Shown here: positions 9,201-15,812 of the stretch, piece by piece
How positions within the stretch are numbered: the first letter of the stretch is position 1
Layout: every line of letters starts with the position of its first letter
Source: JAWKRB01 sp041389885
GTDB lineage: Bacteria > Myxococcota_A > Polyangia > Polyangiales > Ga0077539
Reading direction: 5' to 3'
DNA length: 64,000 bases
Assembly (NCBI GenBank): GCA_041389885.1
Contig: JAWKRB010000027.1
Location: 1 to 64,000, forward strand
Position numbers and translations under genes: made by a program
The notes under the pieces: generated by a model
What the model was told of the DNA's origin: nothing
What the model saw: only the letters and a program-made list of their open reading frames with translations
The model's database searches: none

Positions 9201-11071
9201 TGATGCGTCAGTTCGACGCCGCGCGGGACCGCAACGACGTCGTGGGCACCGCGGCCATGGGCACGCGCCTCGCGGCGCTCCTCGCGCCCACGCGGCGGGA
9301 GGGCGCCCTCGACGTGCTCCGCCTCGCCCTCGAGGTCGCCCCGAAGGACCGCGGGCTGCTCCGCGCGGCCGTGGCGCTCTTTCAAGACACCGACGACCAG
9401 CGCGAGCGCGCCGACATCATGGAGCACCTCCTCGCGGTGGAGACCGGCGCCGAGGCCGGGGCCCTCTCGCGCTCCCTGGCCGCGCTGCGCGGGGCGCTCT
9501 ACGACGACGCCGGGGTCGAGCGCGCGCTGGTCCTCGGGTTTCGCGCGCAGCCCCTCGACGACGAGCTGCGGGGCGCGCTGGAGCACCGCTTCAACGCCCG
9601 CGACGACGCCGCCGCGCTGGCCGACCTCTCGGCCACCTGGGCCGAGGCGCAGGTGGACCCTGGCGCCCGCGCGGGGGGCTACCGCCACGCCGCGGCCCTG
9701 CGCCGCGACCGCCTGGGCGACGCCGACACCGCCGCCGCGCTCCTCGCGCGCGCCCGGGAGTCTCTCCCCGACGACCTCACGCTCCTCGACGAGCAGGTGC
9801 GGGCGCTGGCCATGGCCGGGCGCCACGCCGACGCCGCCGGGGTGGTCACCGAGGCGATCGAGCGCAAGGCCGGGGGAGACTCCGCCGAGGCAGACCTCCG
9901 GCGCCTACGGGCCGCGGTGAACAGCGCCGCGGGCGACGACGCCGCCGCGGTGCAGGACCTCGAGCAGGCCTTCGCCCTCGCGGGAGAGCCCGTGGCGGCG
10001 GAGCTCGTGGGCGCCCTCGACCGCACCCGGCTCCTCGCCGCGGGCGCGGGCGACGCCCTGGGCGAGCGCGCGCTGACCCTTCGGCTCATCGAGGTGCTGC
10101 CGTACGCGGGCGAGCCCGAGGCGGCGTATGCATTGTTGCATGAGTGGGTGCAGCGGGCGCCCGACGACGTCGACGCCCTGCGGCTCCTGGCCGACGCGCA
10201 GGCCGCCGGGGAGCGCTGGGACGAGGCCGCGGCCACCCTCTCGCGCCTCGCGGAGCACACCGACGGCGACGCCCGCGCCGAGGCCACCACCCGCCTCGCC
10301 GACGCCTGCGAGCGCGCGGGCCGCCCCGGCGACGCGATGCCCGCGCTGGCGCGGGTGGCCCACGAGCGCCCCGACGACGACGCGCTGCAGGGACGGCTGC
10401 GGGCGCTGTACGAGTCCATGGGCATGGCGCGGGAGGCCGCGGCGCTCTGGGAGGCCGACGCGCTCCGTCAAGAAGACGAGGGGGCGCGCTTTGAGCGCCT
10501 GCGCAGGGCGGGGGAGATCCTGCTCGACGCGGCGTCGGCGCCCGCCGAGGCCGCGCGGGTCCTCGCCGTGGCCCACGAGCTCCGCCCGGCGGACCACGAC
10601 GCCCTGGTGCTCTACGCCGACGCCCTCGCGGGCGCCGACCGCCTCGAAGAGGCCTCGCAGGTGCTCAACGACGCGATCAACGGCCACCGGGGTCGGCGCT
10701 CCAAGGAGCTCGCGGTGCTCCAGCACCGCATGGGACGCCTGGCCTACGCCGCGGGCGATCAAGCCGTCGAGCTCGCCTGGCTCAACGCCGCCCTCGACAG
10801 CGATATGCAGAACGGTCAGGTCGCCTCCGAGCTCGCCGAGGTGGCGATGGAGACCGAGAACTACGAGGTGGCCATCAAGGCCCTCCGCGCGGTCACCCTG
10901 ATGAAGACCCCCGGGCCGCTGTCGCGCGCGCAGGCGTTCCTCCGGCAGGGACAGATCGCGCAACGGCAGGGCGATCCCCGCAAGGCCGCGTTCCTCGCCC
11001 GCAAGGCGCTCTCGGAGGACGCGGAGCTGGAGGAGGCTCAGGCGTTCCTCCAGTCGCTCGAAGGGGCGTAG
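3251..11071 (+). CDS. Giant tetratricopeptide-repeat protein
   Basis: A 2,606-residue protein made almost entirely of degenerate 34-residue-type helical repeats, with recurring patterns such as ALARYREALGDDPANATAR and AIEIYR/AWEKVAE-like units. No signal peptide, membrane segment or catalytic domain is visible. It is therefore probably a cytoplasmic scaffold for protein-protein interactions; similar giant TPR proteins are common in myxobacteria, usually without a known role. The ATG at 3251 follows a short 57-base gap after the permease. Residues ~675-721 (bases ~5275-5412) look out of frame: codon third positions lose their G/C bias and recognisable TPR-like peptides appear in the other two frames. 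The stop at 11069-11071 faces the araC gene. Confidence 0.85.
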   Translation: MDDETPMDDLTSRLQEASATPHDESLWDAAEEIARAEERPEEVFAAYRAALLGAADADSAVLLGQRAIAFHDEWSADSDALAWLLDRVLLAAPHTDWAFERLSMLYTVGERWDSLLELYDRALEALSPDDTARRRELLDEASDVAKDFAGKPERSIKYLEAQLEMEPGDVNVARSLERLYERAERHRDLIALWSKRIDFGSEAEALETRGRIAALWLEPIGDFASALAAIEDLIQHGGDDESVEQLLERVAAGDDPAAAHGAVRQLRARYDAAGRDADAMRLLLRGLEVAGDDGARAAIRRELADRLLAAGDDDAAVPHLAALLALDPHRRDDLERLQEVTDRTGRHRDFAAALAAAADGLAQRDDGDQDLRLALLVQAADAHCDVLEDAPGAISLYARVLATPEARDDLALTVSRRLSRLLEESGREAELLDVLIRRASLEPDASLRRSVRGQAAELAARRGEGERALSLWSAVLREDPADAEALDARVTLLETEARWEELVAALRDRAAHREDPALQRADLVAAARAFSDRLGRVDGAIAEWESVRDRFGEDDETIDALGDLFARAERWDDLLALLSRTADAAEEPARRAQLRALMGDVVRDRVGDAQGALARYREALGDDPANATARAGAAGLLDDASVRDAAVALLAEAYAQTDDWALRLGLLEHRLAAAETERRPRAAHARGGLAARAPRETLGGPPRRAASLAAVTPTSRTRSRDELERLGEVTGEWSPVVEAYRAAIEGLADDPARSVRLTYVLGLVLEQKVDDLSGALAAFSVVAAADRGDLDAARAAARVAALSGDDASLADTLVATATQVGALPRSLARTADDALSTAAESTPARWDSALQAIEARIQSAELAPELARALEAQVAAWHRDRREDMDAAEAALRRAVAHDRSDIDTLRMLVGIQRDGRSESLVETLLVLADAEFAREAPRVSLDALNVLHEAAGVTLTRSAETSVSLGILERLQREALARWNAAVDDGEDDLIAREHIAWALQQRVALLERDARYADAVEALESAAAARSFLGADARALRHRAAELLTEHLDGAERAMEIYREVIDAAPSDARAIAALASLYEAAGLREELLELRRHELSLARETPERLGLRLEIARILAETGDDEGRVEALEANIEESPGHAPSVEALAEVLEGAERFTELHALLSVQAEAVAAQGDDAAFGTSLWARAARVAEEGLKDTAQAIAAWEKVAEAGDDPEALDALARLHAARGEQGPAAGYLRRRLASAEGDARRATVVALAKALVATQQAASAKAVLEEALGADPEAEEVRELLAERYRAAEQWDALAELLSAETPPATLAALREAAEVLVHRLDDPSRAVAVLERAAALAPDDRGVRTCLAEALRSGGQLDAARAILDELLAGFGRHRPAERAGVHYQLALIAQARGETSEALAQLDLASKIDMAHAGIFKLLGDLARDAGMLDRAERAYRALLMIVRRHASSDPEATGPSEVLWELHGIATTLGQADRASETLESAFDTAARSDLESVRFGRALRAAGRFDLLLRCQSARLNLEHTPEEAAEILKSMAMVLELALDQPEEALSARLRALACTPTDMDLHNAVLNLARELKATSRYLDTLSEVAAKLRDEGDLPMATTLWLRLGRLLEEPETEDLPRAAAAYVSAEAAAEGDARVEAWHAMDRVCGAIGDAAGQRAALRNLVDHEGEDREGHAWRLAALDLASSDERDRDEGVDWLSWVLERAPDAERALGLLRACLNTPPLLDSALSLYERLAREQGDSARVLDALNLRASQPDVSMELLREGVELARGAGDEAAARALLLRAVEVARSRETPGEAVWAMVALAGQARAAESFGDALAWLQEAERSADPDEARRLALETAALAAGPVGDHRLAAEIYQRLHAQDFTDREVWEPLLGVYRAQGDFEAMERLIEGTVSNVYDRETRNALRMQWVPLILRDPSRTEEAIRALRDVLDEDPEDNSATAALADLFAREGRNEDLADLLMRQFDAARDRNDVVGTAAMGTRLAALLAPTRREGALDVLRLALEVAPKDRGLLRAAVALFQDTDDQRERADIMEHLLAVETGAEAGALSRSLAALRGALYDDAGVERALVLGFRAQPLDDELRGALEHRFNARDDAAALADLSATWAEAQVDPGARAGGYRHAAALRRDRLGDADTAAALLARARESLPDDLTLLDEQVRALAMAGRHADAAGVVTEAIERKAGGDSAEADLRRLRAAVNSAAGDDAAAVQDLEQAFALAGEPVAAELVGALDRTRLLAAGAGDALGERALTLRLIEVLPYAGEPEAAYALLHEWVQRAPDDVDALRLLADAQAAGERWDEAAATLSRLAEHTDGDARAEATTRLADACERAGRPGDAMPALARVAHERPDDDALQGRLRALYESMGMAREAAALWEADALRQEDEGARFERLRRAGEILLDAASAPAEAARVLAVAHELRPADHDALVLYADALAGADRLEEASQVLNDAINGHRGRRSKELAVLQHRMGRLAYAAGDQAVELAWLNAALDSDMQNGQVASELAEVAMETENYEVAIKALRAVTLMKTPGPLSRAQAFLRQGQIAQRQGDPRKAAFLARKALSEDAELEEAQAFLQSLEGA
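5275..5412 (+). other. Locally frame-shifted patch inside the TPR gene
   Basis: Within the long open frame, this stretch codes poorly (many codons ending in A or T). A helix-like peptide, VDRARLMLEAASLHERRAR, is read in the +1 frame from 5283, and GNADLAHEVE in the other frame from about 5380. The normal frame resumes at DELERLGEV from 5411. The pattern needs about two single-base insertions and two deletions that cancel out. Stray A residues near 5279 and 5410 are candidate insertions. No stop codon arises in the annotated frame, so the protein remains full length with about 45 altered residues. Confidence 0.6.
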
Positions 11072-11248
11072 AGCCCGGGGGCTCCGGCCAGTCCGCCTCG
11101 ATCCGCAGCGCGCGCAAGAGCATCATCATCGCCGCCTTCACCTCGCGCGCCGCGCCGCGCCTCCCCACCACCGGGAGGGCGCCGCGGCCCACGGGATGAA
11201 TATGCAACATTGCATATGTCCCCGCAAGGGGGGTGTGGACACACCCTG
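11072..11248. other. Convergent intergenic region with short hairpins
   Basis: This 177-base gap separates the convergent 3' ends of the TPR gene and the araC-type gene. It contains a CCCC-GCAA-GGGG hairpin (about 11221-11232) and an adjacent GGTGTG/CACACC inverted repeat. Neither is followed by a T run, so they are only weak terminator candidates. A reverse-strand open frame starting at 11210 (MLHIHPVGRGALPVVGRRG...) has G/C-ending codons down to about 11075 but then runs into the TPR gene in a poor frame. A truncated small gene is possible but unproven. Confidence 0.4.
11200..11217. repeat. AT-rich palindrome, possible operator
   Basis: The sequence ATATGCAACATTGCATAT has perfect 8-base arms around a CA centre and stands out in surrounding DNA that is overwhelmingly G+C. 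A close relative (TATGCATTGTTGCATG, 10127-10142) lies inside the TPR gene, where it forces several rare codons. It could be a regulator binding site, but it lies downstream of both flanking genes, so its role is unclear. Confidence 0.4.
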
Positions 11249-12268
11249 TCACTCCTTCGCGCGCGCCGCGGCCCGCCAGGCCGAGGGAGGCATCGACTCC
11301 CAGCGCTTGAAGGCCCGGCGAAAGTTCGCGAGGTCGGAGTACCCGAGGGTGTACGCGATCTCTTCGAGGGTGAACCTCCCCGAGCGCATCTGCTCCGCCG
11401 CGAGGGCGCGCCGCACCTCTTCGACCAGCCGTCGGTACGAGGTCCCCTCGGCGACGAGGCGGCGGTGCAGGGTGCGGGGCGTGGTGTGGAGCCGCCGGGC
11501 CATGATCTGCAGCGAGGGGAAGCCCCCGCTCCCTTCGAGCAACAGCCGCTGCACCCGCGTCGCGGTGGACTCCTTCGCGCGGAGCGTGTCGAGCTCTCTC
11601 TGGCAGATGCGCGCCGCCTCGCGAAAGGCCTCGGCGTCGGCCATGCGCAGCGGCACGTCGAGGCTCTGCGGCGGCAGGGTGAAGCCCGCCCACCCCGCCC
11701 CCCAGCGCACCTCGCAGCCGAAGAGCTCCCGCGCCACCGCCGCGTACCCCGGCGCCTCGAAGGGGAACGACACCGCGCCCACCCGGCACTGCCCCCGCGA
11801 GATCGCGTCGAGGATGTTCTTCACGCTCAGCAGCGCCGCCTCCAACAACGGACGCCGAATCTCGCCCAGCGGGTGACGCTCCTCGAAGCGCACCCGCACC
11901 TCGGCCTCGGTGACCTCGGCGGAGATCGACAGCGCCGCGAGGCGGAGCTCCGCGAAGCGCACCAGCAGCTCCATCGCCTCGCGCACGGTGCCGCTGCTCA
12001 TCGCCGCGAAGCCCAGGATCCCGTGCGAGCCCAGCACCAGCCCCTCGCCCACGAAGAGCCCCAGCGCGGGCTCCCGCGTGAGCTCCAACGCGCCCAGGAT
12101 CAAGCGCTCGAACACCGGGAGCGACACGGCGAACGACGGCCTGTCGAGCTGCCCCTCACGGAGGCCGCCGCGGCTCAGCCAGCGCCCCACGTCGACGCCC
12201 CGGCGCCCGATGTGCTCCGCGAGGTGACGCAGGTAGATCCCGGGCACGGTGATGCCGACGTCGTGCAC
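11249..12268 (-). CDS. AraC-family transcriptional regulator
   Basis: This 339-residue protein has an N-terminal arabinose-binding-like ligand domain of the OruR/ArgR type (about residues 15-210) and a C-terminal AraC double helix-turn-helix (about 235-335). The DNA-binding part shows RRLHTTPRTLHRRLVAEGTS for the first helix-turn-helix, and EEIAYTLGYSDLANFRRAF for the second, which is the diagnostic AraC stretch. It is transcribed divergently from the AlkB-type fusion gene with a 115-base shared control region, so it probably activates that gene in response to a hydrophobic substrate. The inducer is unknown. Proteins of this layout often regulate alkane or fatty-acid-related oxidation genes. 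Confidence 0.9.
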   Translation of the reverse strand: MHDVGITVPGIYLRHLAEHIGRRGVDVGRWLSRGGLREGQLDRPSFAVSLPVFERLILGALELTREPALGLFVGEGLVLGSHGILGFAAMSSGTVREAMELLVRFAELRLAALSISAEVTEAEVRVRFEERHPLGEIRRPLLEAALLSVKNILDAISRGQCRVGAVSFPFEAPGYAAVARELFGCEVRWGAGWAGFTLPPQSLDVPLRMADAEAFREAARICQRELDTLRAKESTATRVQRLLLEGSGGFPSLQIMARRLHTTPRTLHRRLVAEGTSYRRLVEEVRRALAAEQMRSGRFTLEEIAYTLGYSDLANFRRAFKRWESMPPSAWRAAARAKE

Positions 12269-12383
12269 GAGAGAACTTGTCTACAATTGACCCCCCGCTG
12301 TCAAGAAATGACCTCCACGGGGATCTCCCTCGGGCCTAGCGTGGGACCTGTTCACCACGACCCCTCTGCCCACGGAGCGCCCC
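12269..12383. promoter_or_regulatory. Divergent control region between araC-type gene and alkB-type fusion
   Basis: The 115-base gap is noticeably AT-richer at 12270-12310. On the forward strand TACAAT (12282-12287) is a good -10 candidate with no clear -35, which fits an activator-dependent promoter. An inverted repeat TTGAC-N8-GTCAA (12287-12304) overlaps its downstream edge. On the reverse strand the right arm reads TTGACA, a perfect -35, though no convincing -10 follows at normal spacing. The arrangement suggests that the regulator binds here and controls both genes. Confidence 0.45.
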
Positions 12384-14573
12384 ATGGCCAGCCTGCTCTC
12401 TCGCCCCCGAACGACCACCGCGCGCATCAACGCCCTGCCCGTGCTCGTCGAGCCGCGGGAGACGGTGCTCCAGGCCGCCCTGCGCGCGGGGGTGGACTTT
12501 CCGAACAGCTGTCGCGTGGGCGGCTGCGGGGCGTGCAAGTGCCGCCTCGTCGAGGGCTCGGTGCGCGAGCTCACCGAGACCGCGTACCTGCTCAGCGAGG
12601 AGGAGATCGCGGCGGGGACGATCCTCGCGTGCCAGAGCGTCCCGCGGGGCGACGTGCGCATCGAGCTCGACGCGACCGCGCGCCGCCGCGTGGCGGGGCG
12701 GGTGCTCTCGCAGGAGCGGCTCACCCACGACACCGCGAGGCTCCGCGTGCAGCTCGACGAGGCGCTGGACTACAAGTCGGGCCAGTTCGCGACGCTGCAC
12801 CTCGACGGGGTGTCACGGAGCTACTCCTTCGCGACGCCTCCGCGAGGCGACGGCGAGGTGAGCTTCATCGTGCGCAGGGTGCCCGGCGGCGCGCTCTCGC
12901 CGCGCCTCGTCGACGAAGACCTCACGGGCCGCGCCCTCGAGGTCGAAGGCCCCTCGGGGGACTTCTGGCTCCGCCCCAGCGACGCGCCGATGCTCCTCGT
13001 CGCGGGCGGGAGCGGCCTCGCGCCCATCCTCGCGCTCTTGCGTGAGGCCGCCGACGCGGGGGTCTCGCGCCCCGCCACGCTGCTCTTCGGCGCGCGCACC
13101 GAGGACGACCTCTACGCCCTCGACGAGATCGACGAGATCGCCCGTCGCTGGAAGGGCGCCTTTCGCTTCGTGCCGGTGCTCTCCGAGGGCGCCTGGGAGG
13201 GCGCGCGAGGTCTCGTCACCGCGCACATCCCCGCGCTCCTCGACGAGGGCGCGCACGCCTACCTCTGCGGCCCCCCCGCGATGGTCGACGCCGCGGCGCA
13301 AACCCTTGCGGCGCAAGGGATCTCACCCGCCCACGTGCACGCCGACCGCTTCACCACGCAGGCCGACGTCGCGCCCTCCCCCGCGCGCCAGGACCGTCCC
13401 GCGGGGGCGCTGCACTACCTCAAGTTCTTCATGTTCCACGGCGTGGGGCTGCTCTCGGCGGTGGCGCTGCTCATCGGCGGGCGCTTCGTGACGGGCGGGC
13501 TCCTCGCGGTGCTCGCGCTCTACATGGTGGGCGACGCGGTGTGCGGCGATGACACGTCCACGCCGGTGTATCGCCGCCCTGGGATCCTCACCGCGCAGCT
13601 CTGGATGGCCCTCCCGCTGCTCGCGCTCATCGCGTTCTCCGCGGTGTGGAGCGTGAGCGCGGGCGATCCCCTGGGCTTCGGCGCGTGGCTCACGGGGATC
13701 ACCGGCTACGACCTCCTCGCCGCGCGCGAGGCGACGGCCTTCGGACACCACGTCTCGGGGTGGATCCTCACGGGCTTGATGATCGGCATGGTGGGGACCA
13801 TCCCCGCCCACGAGCTCACGCACCGCACCTGGGACCCGGTCTCGATGCTCCTCGGCCGCTGGCTGCTGGCCTTCAGCTTCGACGCGAGCTTCGCGGTCGA
13901 GCACGTCTACGGGCACCACCGCTACGTCTCCACCGAGGAGGACCCGGCCACCGCCCCCCGCGGCCGCAACGTCTACGCGCACGTGGTGATCTCGACGGTG
14001 CGGGGCAACGTGAGCGCGTGGAGGATCGAGCGCGCGCGCCTCGCGAAGCGCGGTCTCTCCACGCTCTCCATCCACAACGCGGTGCTCCGCGGGTACGCGA
14101 TGAGCGCGGCGCTGGTGGCGCTCGCGTACGCGCTCGGGGGCGCGGTCGGCGCGGGCTTCTTCATCGCGTGCGCGCTCTGGGGCAAGGCGCTGCTCGAGAT
14201 CGTGAACTACATGGAGCACTACGGGATGGTCCGCGACCCCGCGACGCCGGTGCAGCCGCGGCACTCGTGGAACACCAACCGCCGCATCAGCTCGTGGAGC
14301 ATGTTCAACCTCACGCGGCACTCGCACCACCACGCGCAGGGGGAGGTCGCGTATCAGGACCTCCGCCCCTACGAAGACGCGCCGATGATGATCAACGGAT
14401 ACCTCACGACCCTGGTGGTCGCGATGATCCCGCCGCTCTGGCACCACCTGATGACCCCGAAGGTCCTCGCCTGGGACCGTGATTACGCCACCGAGCCCGA
14501 GCGCCGCCTCGCCGCCCGCGCGAACGCCCGCACCGGCTTCGCCCGCGCCTCGCGCCTCAGCGCGACGGCGTGA
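12384..14573 (+). CDS. Ferredoxin / ferredoxin reductase / AlkB-type hydroxylase fusion
   Basis: A 729-residue self-contained hydroxylase. Residues 1-95 form a plant-type [2Fe-2S] ferredoxin with Cys43, Cys48 and Cys51 and a later Cys in ILACQS. Residues ~100-330 form an FNR-like reductase with RSYSFATPP for FAD binding, GGSGLAPIL for NAD(P)H, and YLCGPPAMV. Residues ~345-729 are an AlkB/XylM-like integral-membrane di-iron oxygenase with His boxes HELTH, EHVYGHH and RHSHHH, plus NYMEHYG, among several membrane helices. Electrons would flow from NAD(P)H through FAD and the iron-sulphur cluster to the di-iron site to hydroxylate an alkane or other terminal methyl group. Usually these are separate proteins, often with rubredoxin. 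The substrate is unknown. Confidence 0.9.
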   Translation: MASLLSRPRTTTARINALPVLVEPRETVLQAALRAGVDFPNSCRVGGCGACKCRLVEGSVRELTETAYLLSEEEIAAGTILACQSVPRGDVRIELDATARRRVAGRVLSQERLTHDTARLRVQLDEALDYKSGQFATLHLDGVSRSYSFATPPRGDGEVSFIVRRVPGGALSPRLVDEDLTGRALEVEGPSGDFWLRPSDAPMLLVAGGSGLAPILALLREAADAGVSRPATLLFGARTEDDLYALDEIDEIARRWKGAFRFVPVLSEGAWEGARGLVTAHIPALLDEGAHAYLCGPPAMVDAAAQTLAAQGISPAHVHADRFTTQADVAPSPARQDRPAGALHYLKFFMFHGVGLLSAVALLIGGRFVTGGLLAVLALYMVGDAVCGDDTSTPVYRRPGILTAQLWMALPLLALIAFSAVWSVSAGDPLGFGAWLTGITGYDLLAAREATAFGHHVSGWILTGLMIGMVGTIPAHELTHRTWDPVSMLLGRWLLAFSFDASFAVEHVYGHHRYVSTEEDPATAPRGRNVYAHVVISTVRGNVSAWRIERARLAKRGLSTLSIHNAVLRGYAMSAALVALAYALGGAVGAGFFIACALWGKALLEIVNYMEHYGMVRDPATPVQPRHSWNTNRRISSWSMFNLTRHSHHHAQGEVAYQDLRPYEDAPMMINGYLTTLVVAMIPPLWHHLMTPKVLAWDRDYATEPERRLAARANARTGFARASRLSATA
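13303..13319. repeat. CCCTTGCGGCGCAAGGG palindrome, copy 1
   Basis: A perfect 17-base odd palindrome inside the reductase domain of the AlkB-type fusion, read as T-L-A-A-Q-G. It uses CTT and CAA, codons that are rare here, which suggests that the DNA sequence itself is favoured. Matching copies occur at 34927-34943 and 61128-61142. Confidence 0.6.
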
Positions 14574-15738
14574 CCCCCGCGGGCGTCGCGAGCAGCGGCC
14601 GCCCTGGGATGCGCTCAAGCGCCGCGCAGTCGAAGCGCGTGCGCGCGCCGGGCTGCACCTCGAAGGTCACCGGCACCTCGTCACCGTCGACCGAGAAGCG
14701 CTGCGTCGTGCGGCCCACCGCCGCGCCCCACTCCATGCGCGCGCCTCGAGTCAGGGTCACCCCGCCGAAGGCGCAGCGCGCGATGGAGCACGACACCTCG
14801 AGGGTGCCGCGGGTCGACGGCTGCTCCGCCCGCGCCTCCAGCACGCGCGCCACGAGCGCCGCGAGGCCCAGCGCGATCAGCGCGGTCCCTGCGACGCGCG
14901 AGAGGGCGCGGGCGCTGGGGTCACCCGCGGAGCCCTCGCGCAGCGCGCGGTTCGCGCGGTCGACGAGGCGGTCGAGGTCGGCGCGGTGCGCGAAGGCGTG
15001 ACCCGTGAGCAGCGGGAGCGTCGCGGCGTCGCCGCCCACCGCGCGCACGAGGGGGAGATAGGTCCCCAGGTCGTCGACGCGCTGGAGCGACGCGTCGGGG
15101 CCGAGCGCGCAGGTGCGATCGAGGGTCGCGCCGCCGAAGCCCACCGAGCGCGCCCGCGCGGTGCGGAGGTTGGGGTCGAGGGAGAGCCGGATCCACCGCG
15201 TCTTTCGCTCGGACCACGCGAGCGCCGCGAGGCCCAGCAGCGGCGCGACGAGGCTCACCCCCAACGCGATGCGCTCGGGCCCCCCCGCCGCGCGCTGCCG
15301 CACCGCGAAGGAGTCGCCGGCGCCGCGCAGAAAGAACCCCCGCGCGGCCTCGACCAGGCCGTCGTCGTTGCGCCAGACGCCGTCGGCGCCGCGGTAGATC
15401 CCCCGTGCAGGGAGCCGCAGGATCAAGGGCTCGCGCTGCCCCTCCAGCAGCCGCGCGCTGCGAAGGAGCCGCAGGTTCTCGGGCCCCGGCACGACCTGAC
15501 CGAGCGCGCGGAGCTCGAGGGCGCGCTCGGCGACGCCGAAGCCCCGGTGCACCTCGAGCACACACGCGGAACCCCGCGCGCAGCGGAGCTCAGCGGCCTG
15601 CGGGAGCGACGCGGCGAGGGCCCCGAACGCCAGGAGAGAGAGCGCCTCTTTGCGCCCGGCGAGGGGCGCGGTGAGCGCGCGCAGCTCGACGCGCGAGCGC
15701 TCGGCGGGGGACGCACGGTAGTGGGCGGGCGGCTCCAT
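14557..15738 (-). CDS. Hypothetical membrane protein
   Basis: I do not recognise this 393-residue protein. The start at 15738 (MEPPAHYRASPAERSR) precedes a first hydrophobic stretch, ALSLLAFGALAASLP, at about residue 32. Two further membrane helices follow, IALGVSLVAPLLGLAALAW near the middle and ALIALGLAALVARVLEA towards the end. The loops between them are soluble, and the C-terminal ~80 residues contain paired cysteines (VSCSIARCAFGG) and look beta-rich and exported. The 3' end overlaps the end of the convergent AlkB-type fusion by 17 bases. It follows the Cys-rich lipoprotein gene on the same strand after 74 bases, so the two may be co-transcribed. Confidence 0.65.
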   Translation of the reverse strand: MEPPAHYRASPAERSRVELRALTAPLAGRKEALSLLAFGALAASLPQAAELRCARGSACVLEVHRGFGVAERALELRALGQVVPGPENLRLLRSARLLEGQREPLILRLPARGIYRGADGVWRNDDGLVEAARGFFLRGAGDSFAVRQRAAGGPERIALGVSLVAPLLGLAALAWSERKTRWIRLSLDPNLRTARARSVGFGGATLDRTCALGPDASLQRVDDLGTYLPLVRAVGGDAATLPLLTGHAFAHRADLDRLVDRANRALREGSAGDPSARALSRVAGTALIALGLAALVARVLEARAEQPSTRGTLEVSCSIARCAFGGVTLTRGARMEWGAAVGRTTQRFSVDGDEVPVTFEVQPGARTRFDCAALERIPGRPLLATPAGVTPSR

Positions 15739-15812
15739 GCGAGTCGCGCAGGCGTACCACGAGATCGGGAGGGGGCGCGGCGCGCGCAGGGTACGCGCGC
15801 CGCGAGGAGGGG

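Noticed and set aside
1823..9826. A 2,667-residue reverse-strand open frame opposite the permease and TPR genes
   Set aside because: Very GC-rich genes often leave long open frames on the opposite strand. Its protein is low-complexity (Arg/Gly/His/Glu-rich) and shows no domains, while the forward genes have clear ones.
10893..11210. Reverse-strand gene starting MLHIHPVGRG downstream of the araC-type gene
   Set aside because: Only the first ~45 codons look coding; the rest lies inside the TPR gene in a poor frame, so I noted it in the intergenic entry rather than calling a gene.
11218..11245. Rho-independent terminator after the araC-type or TPR gene
   Set aside because: The hairpins are GC-rich but not followed by a T run on either strand.
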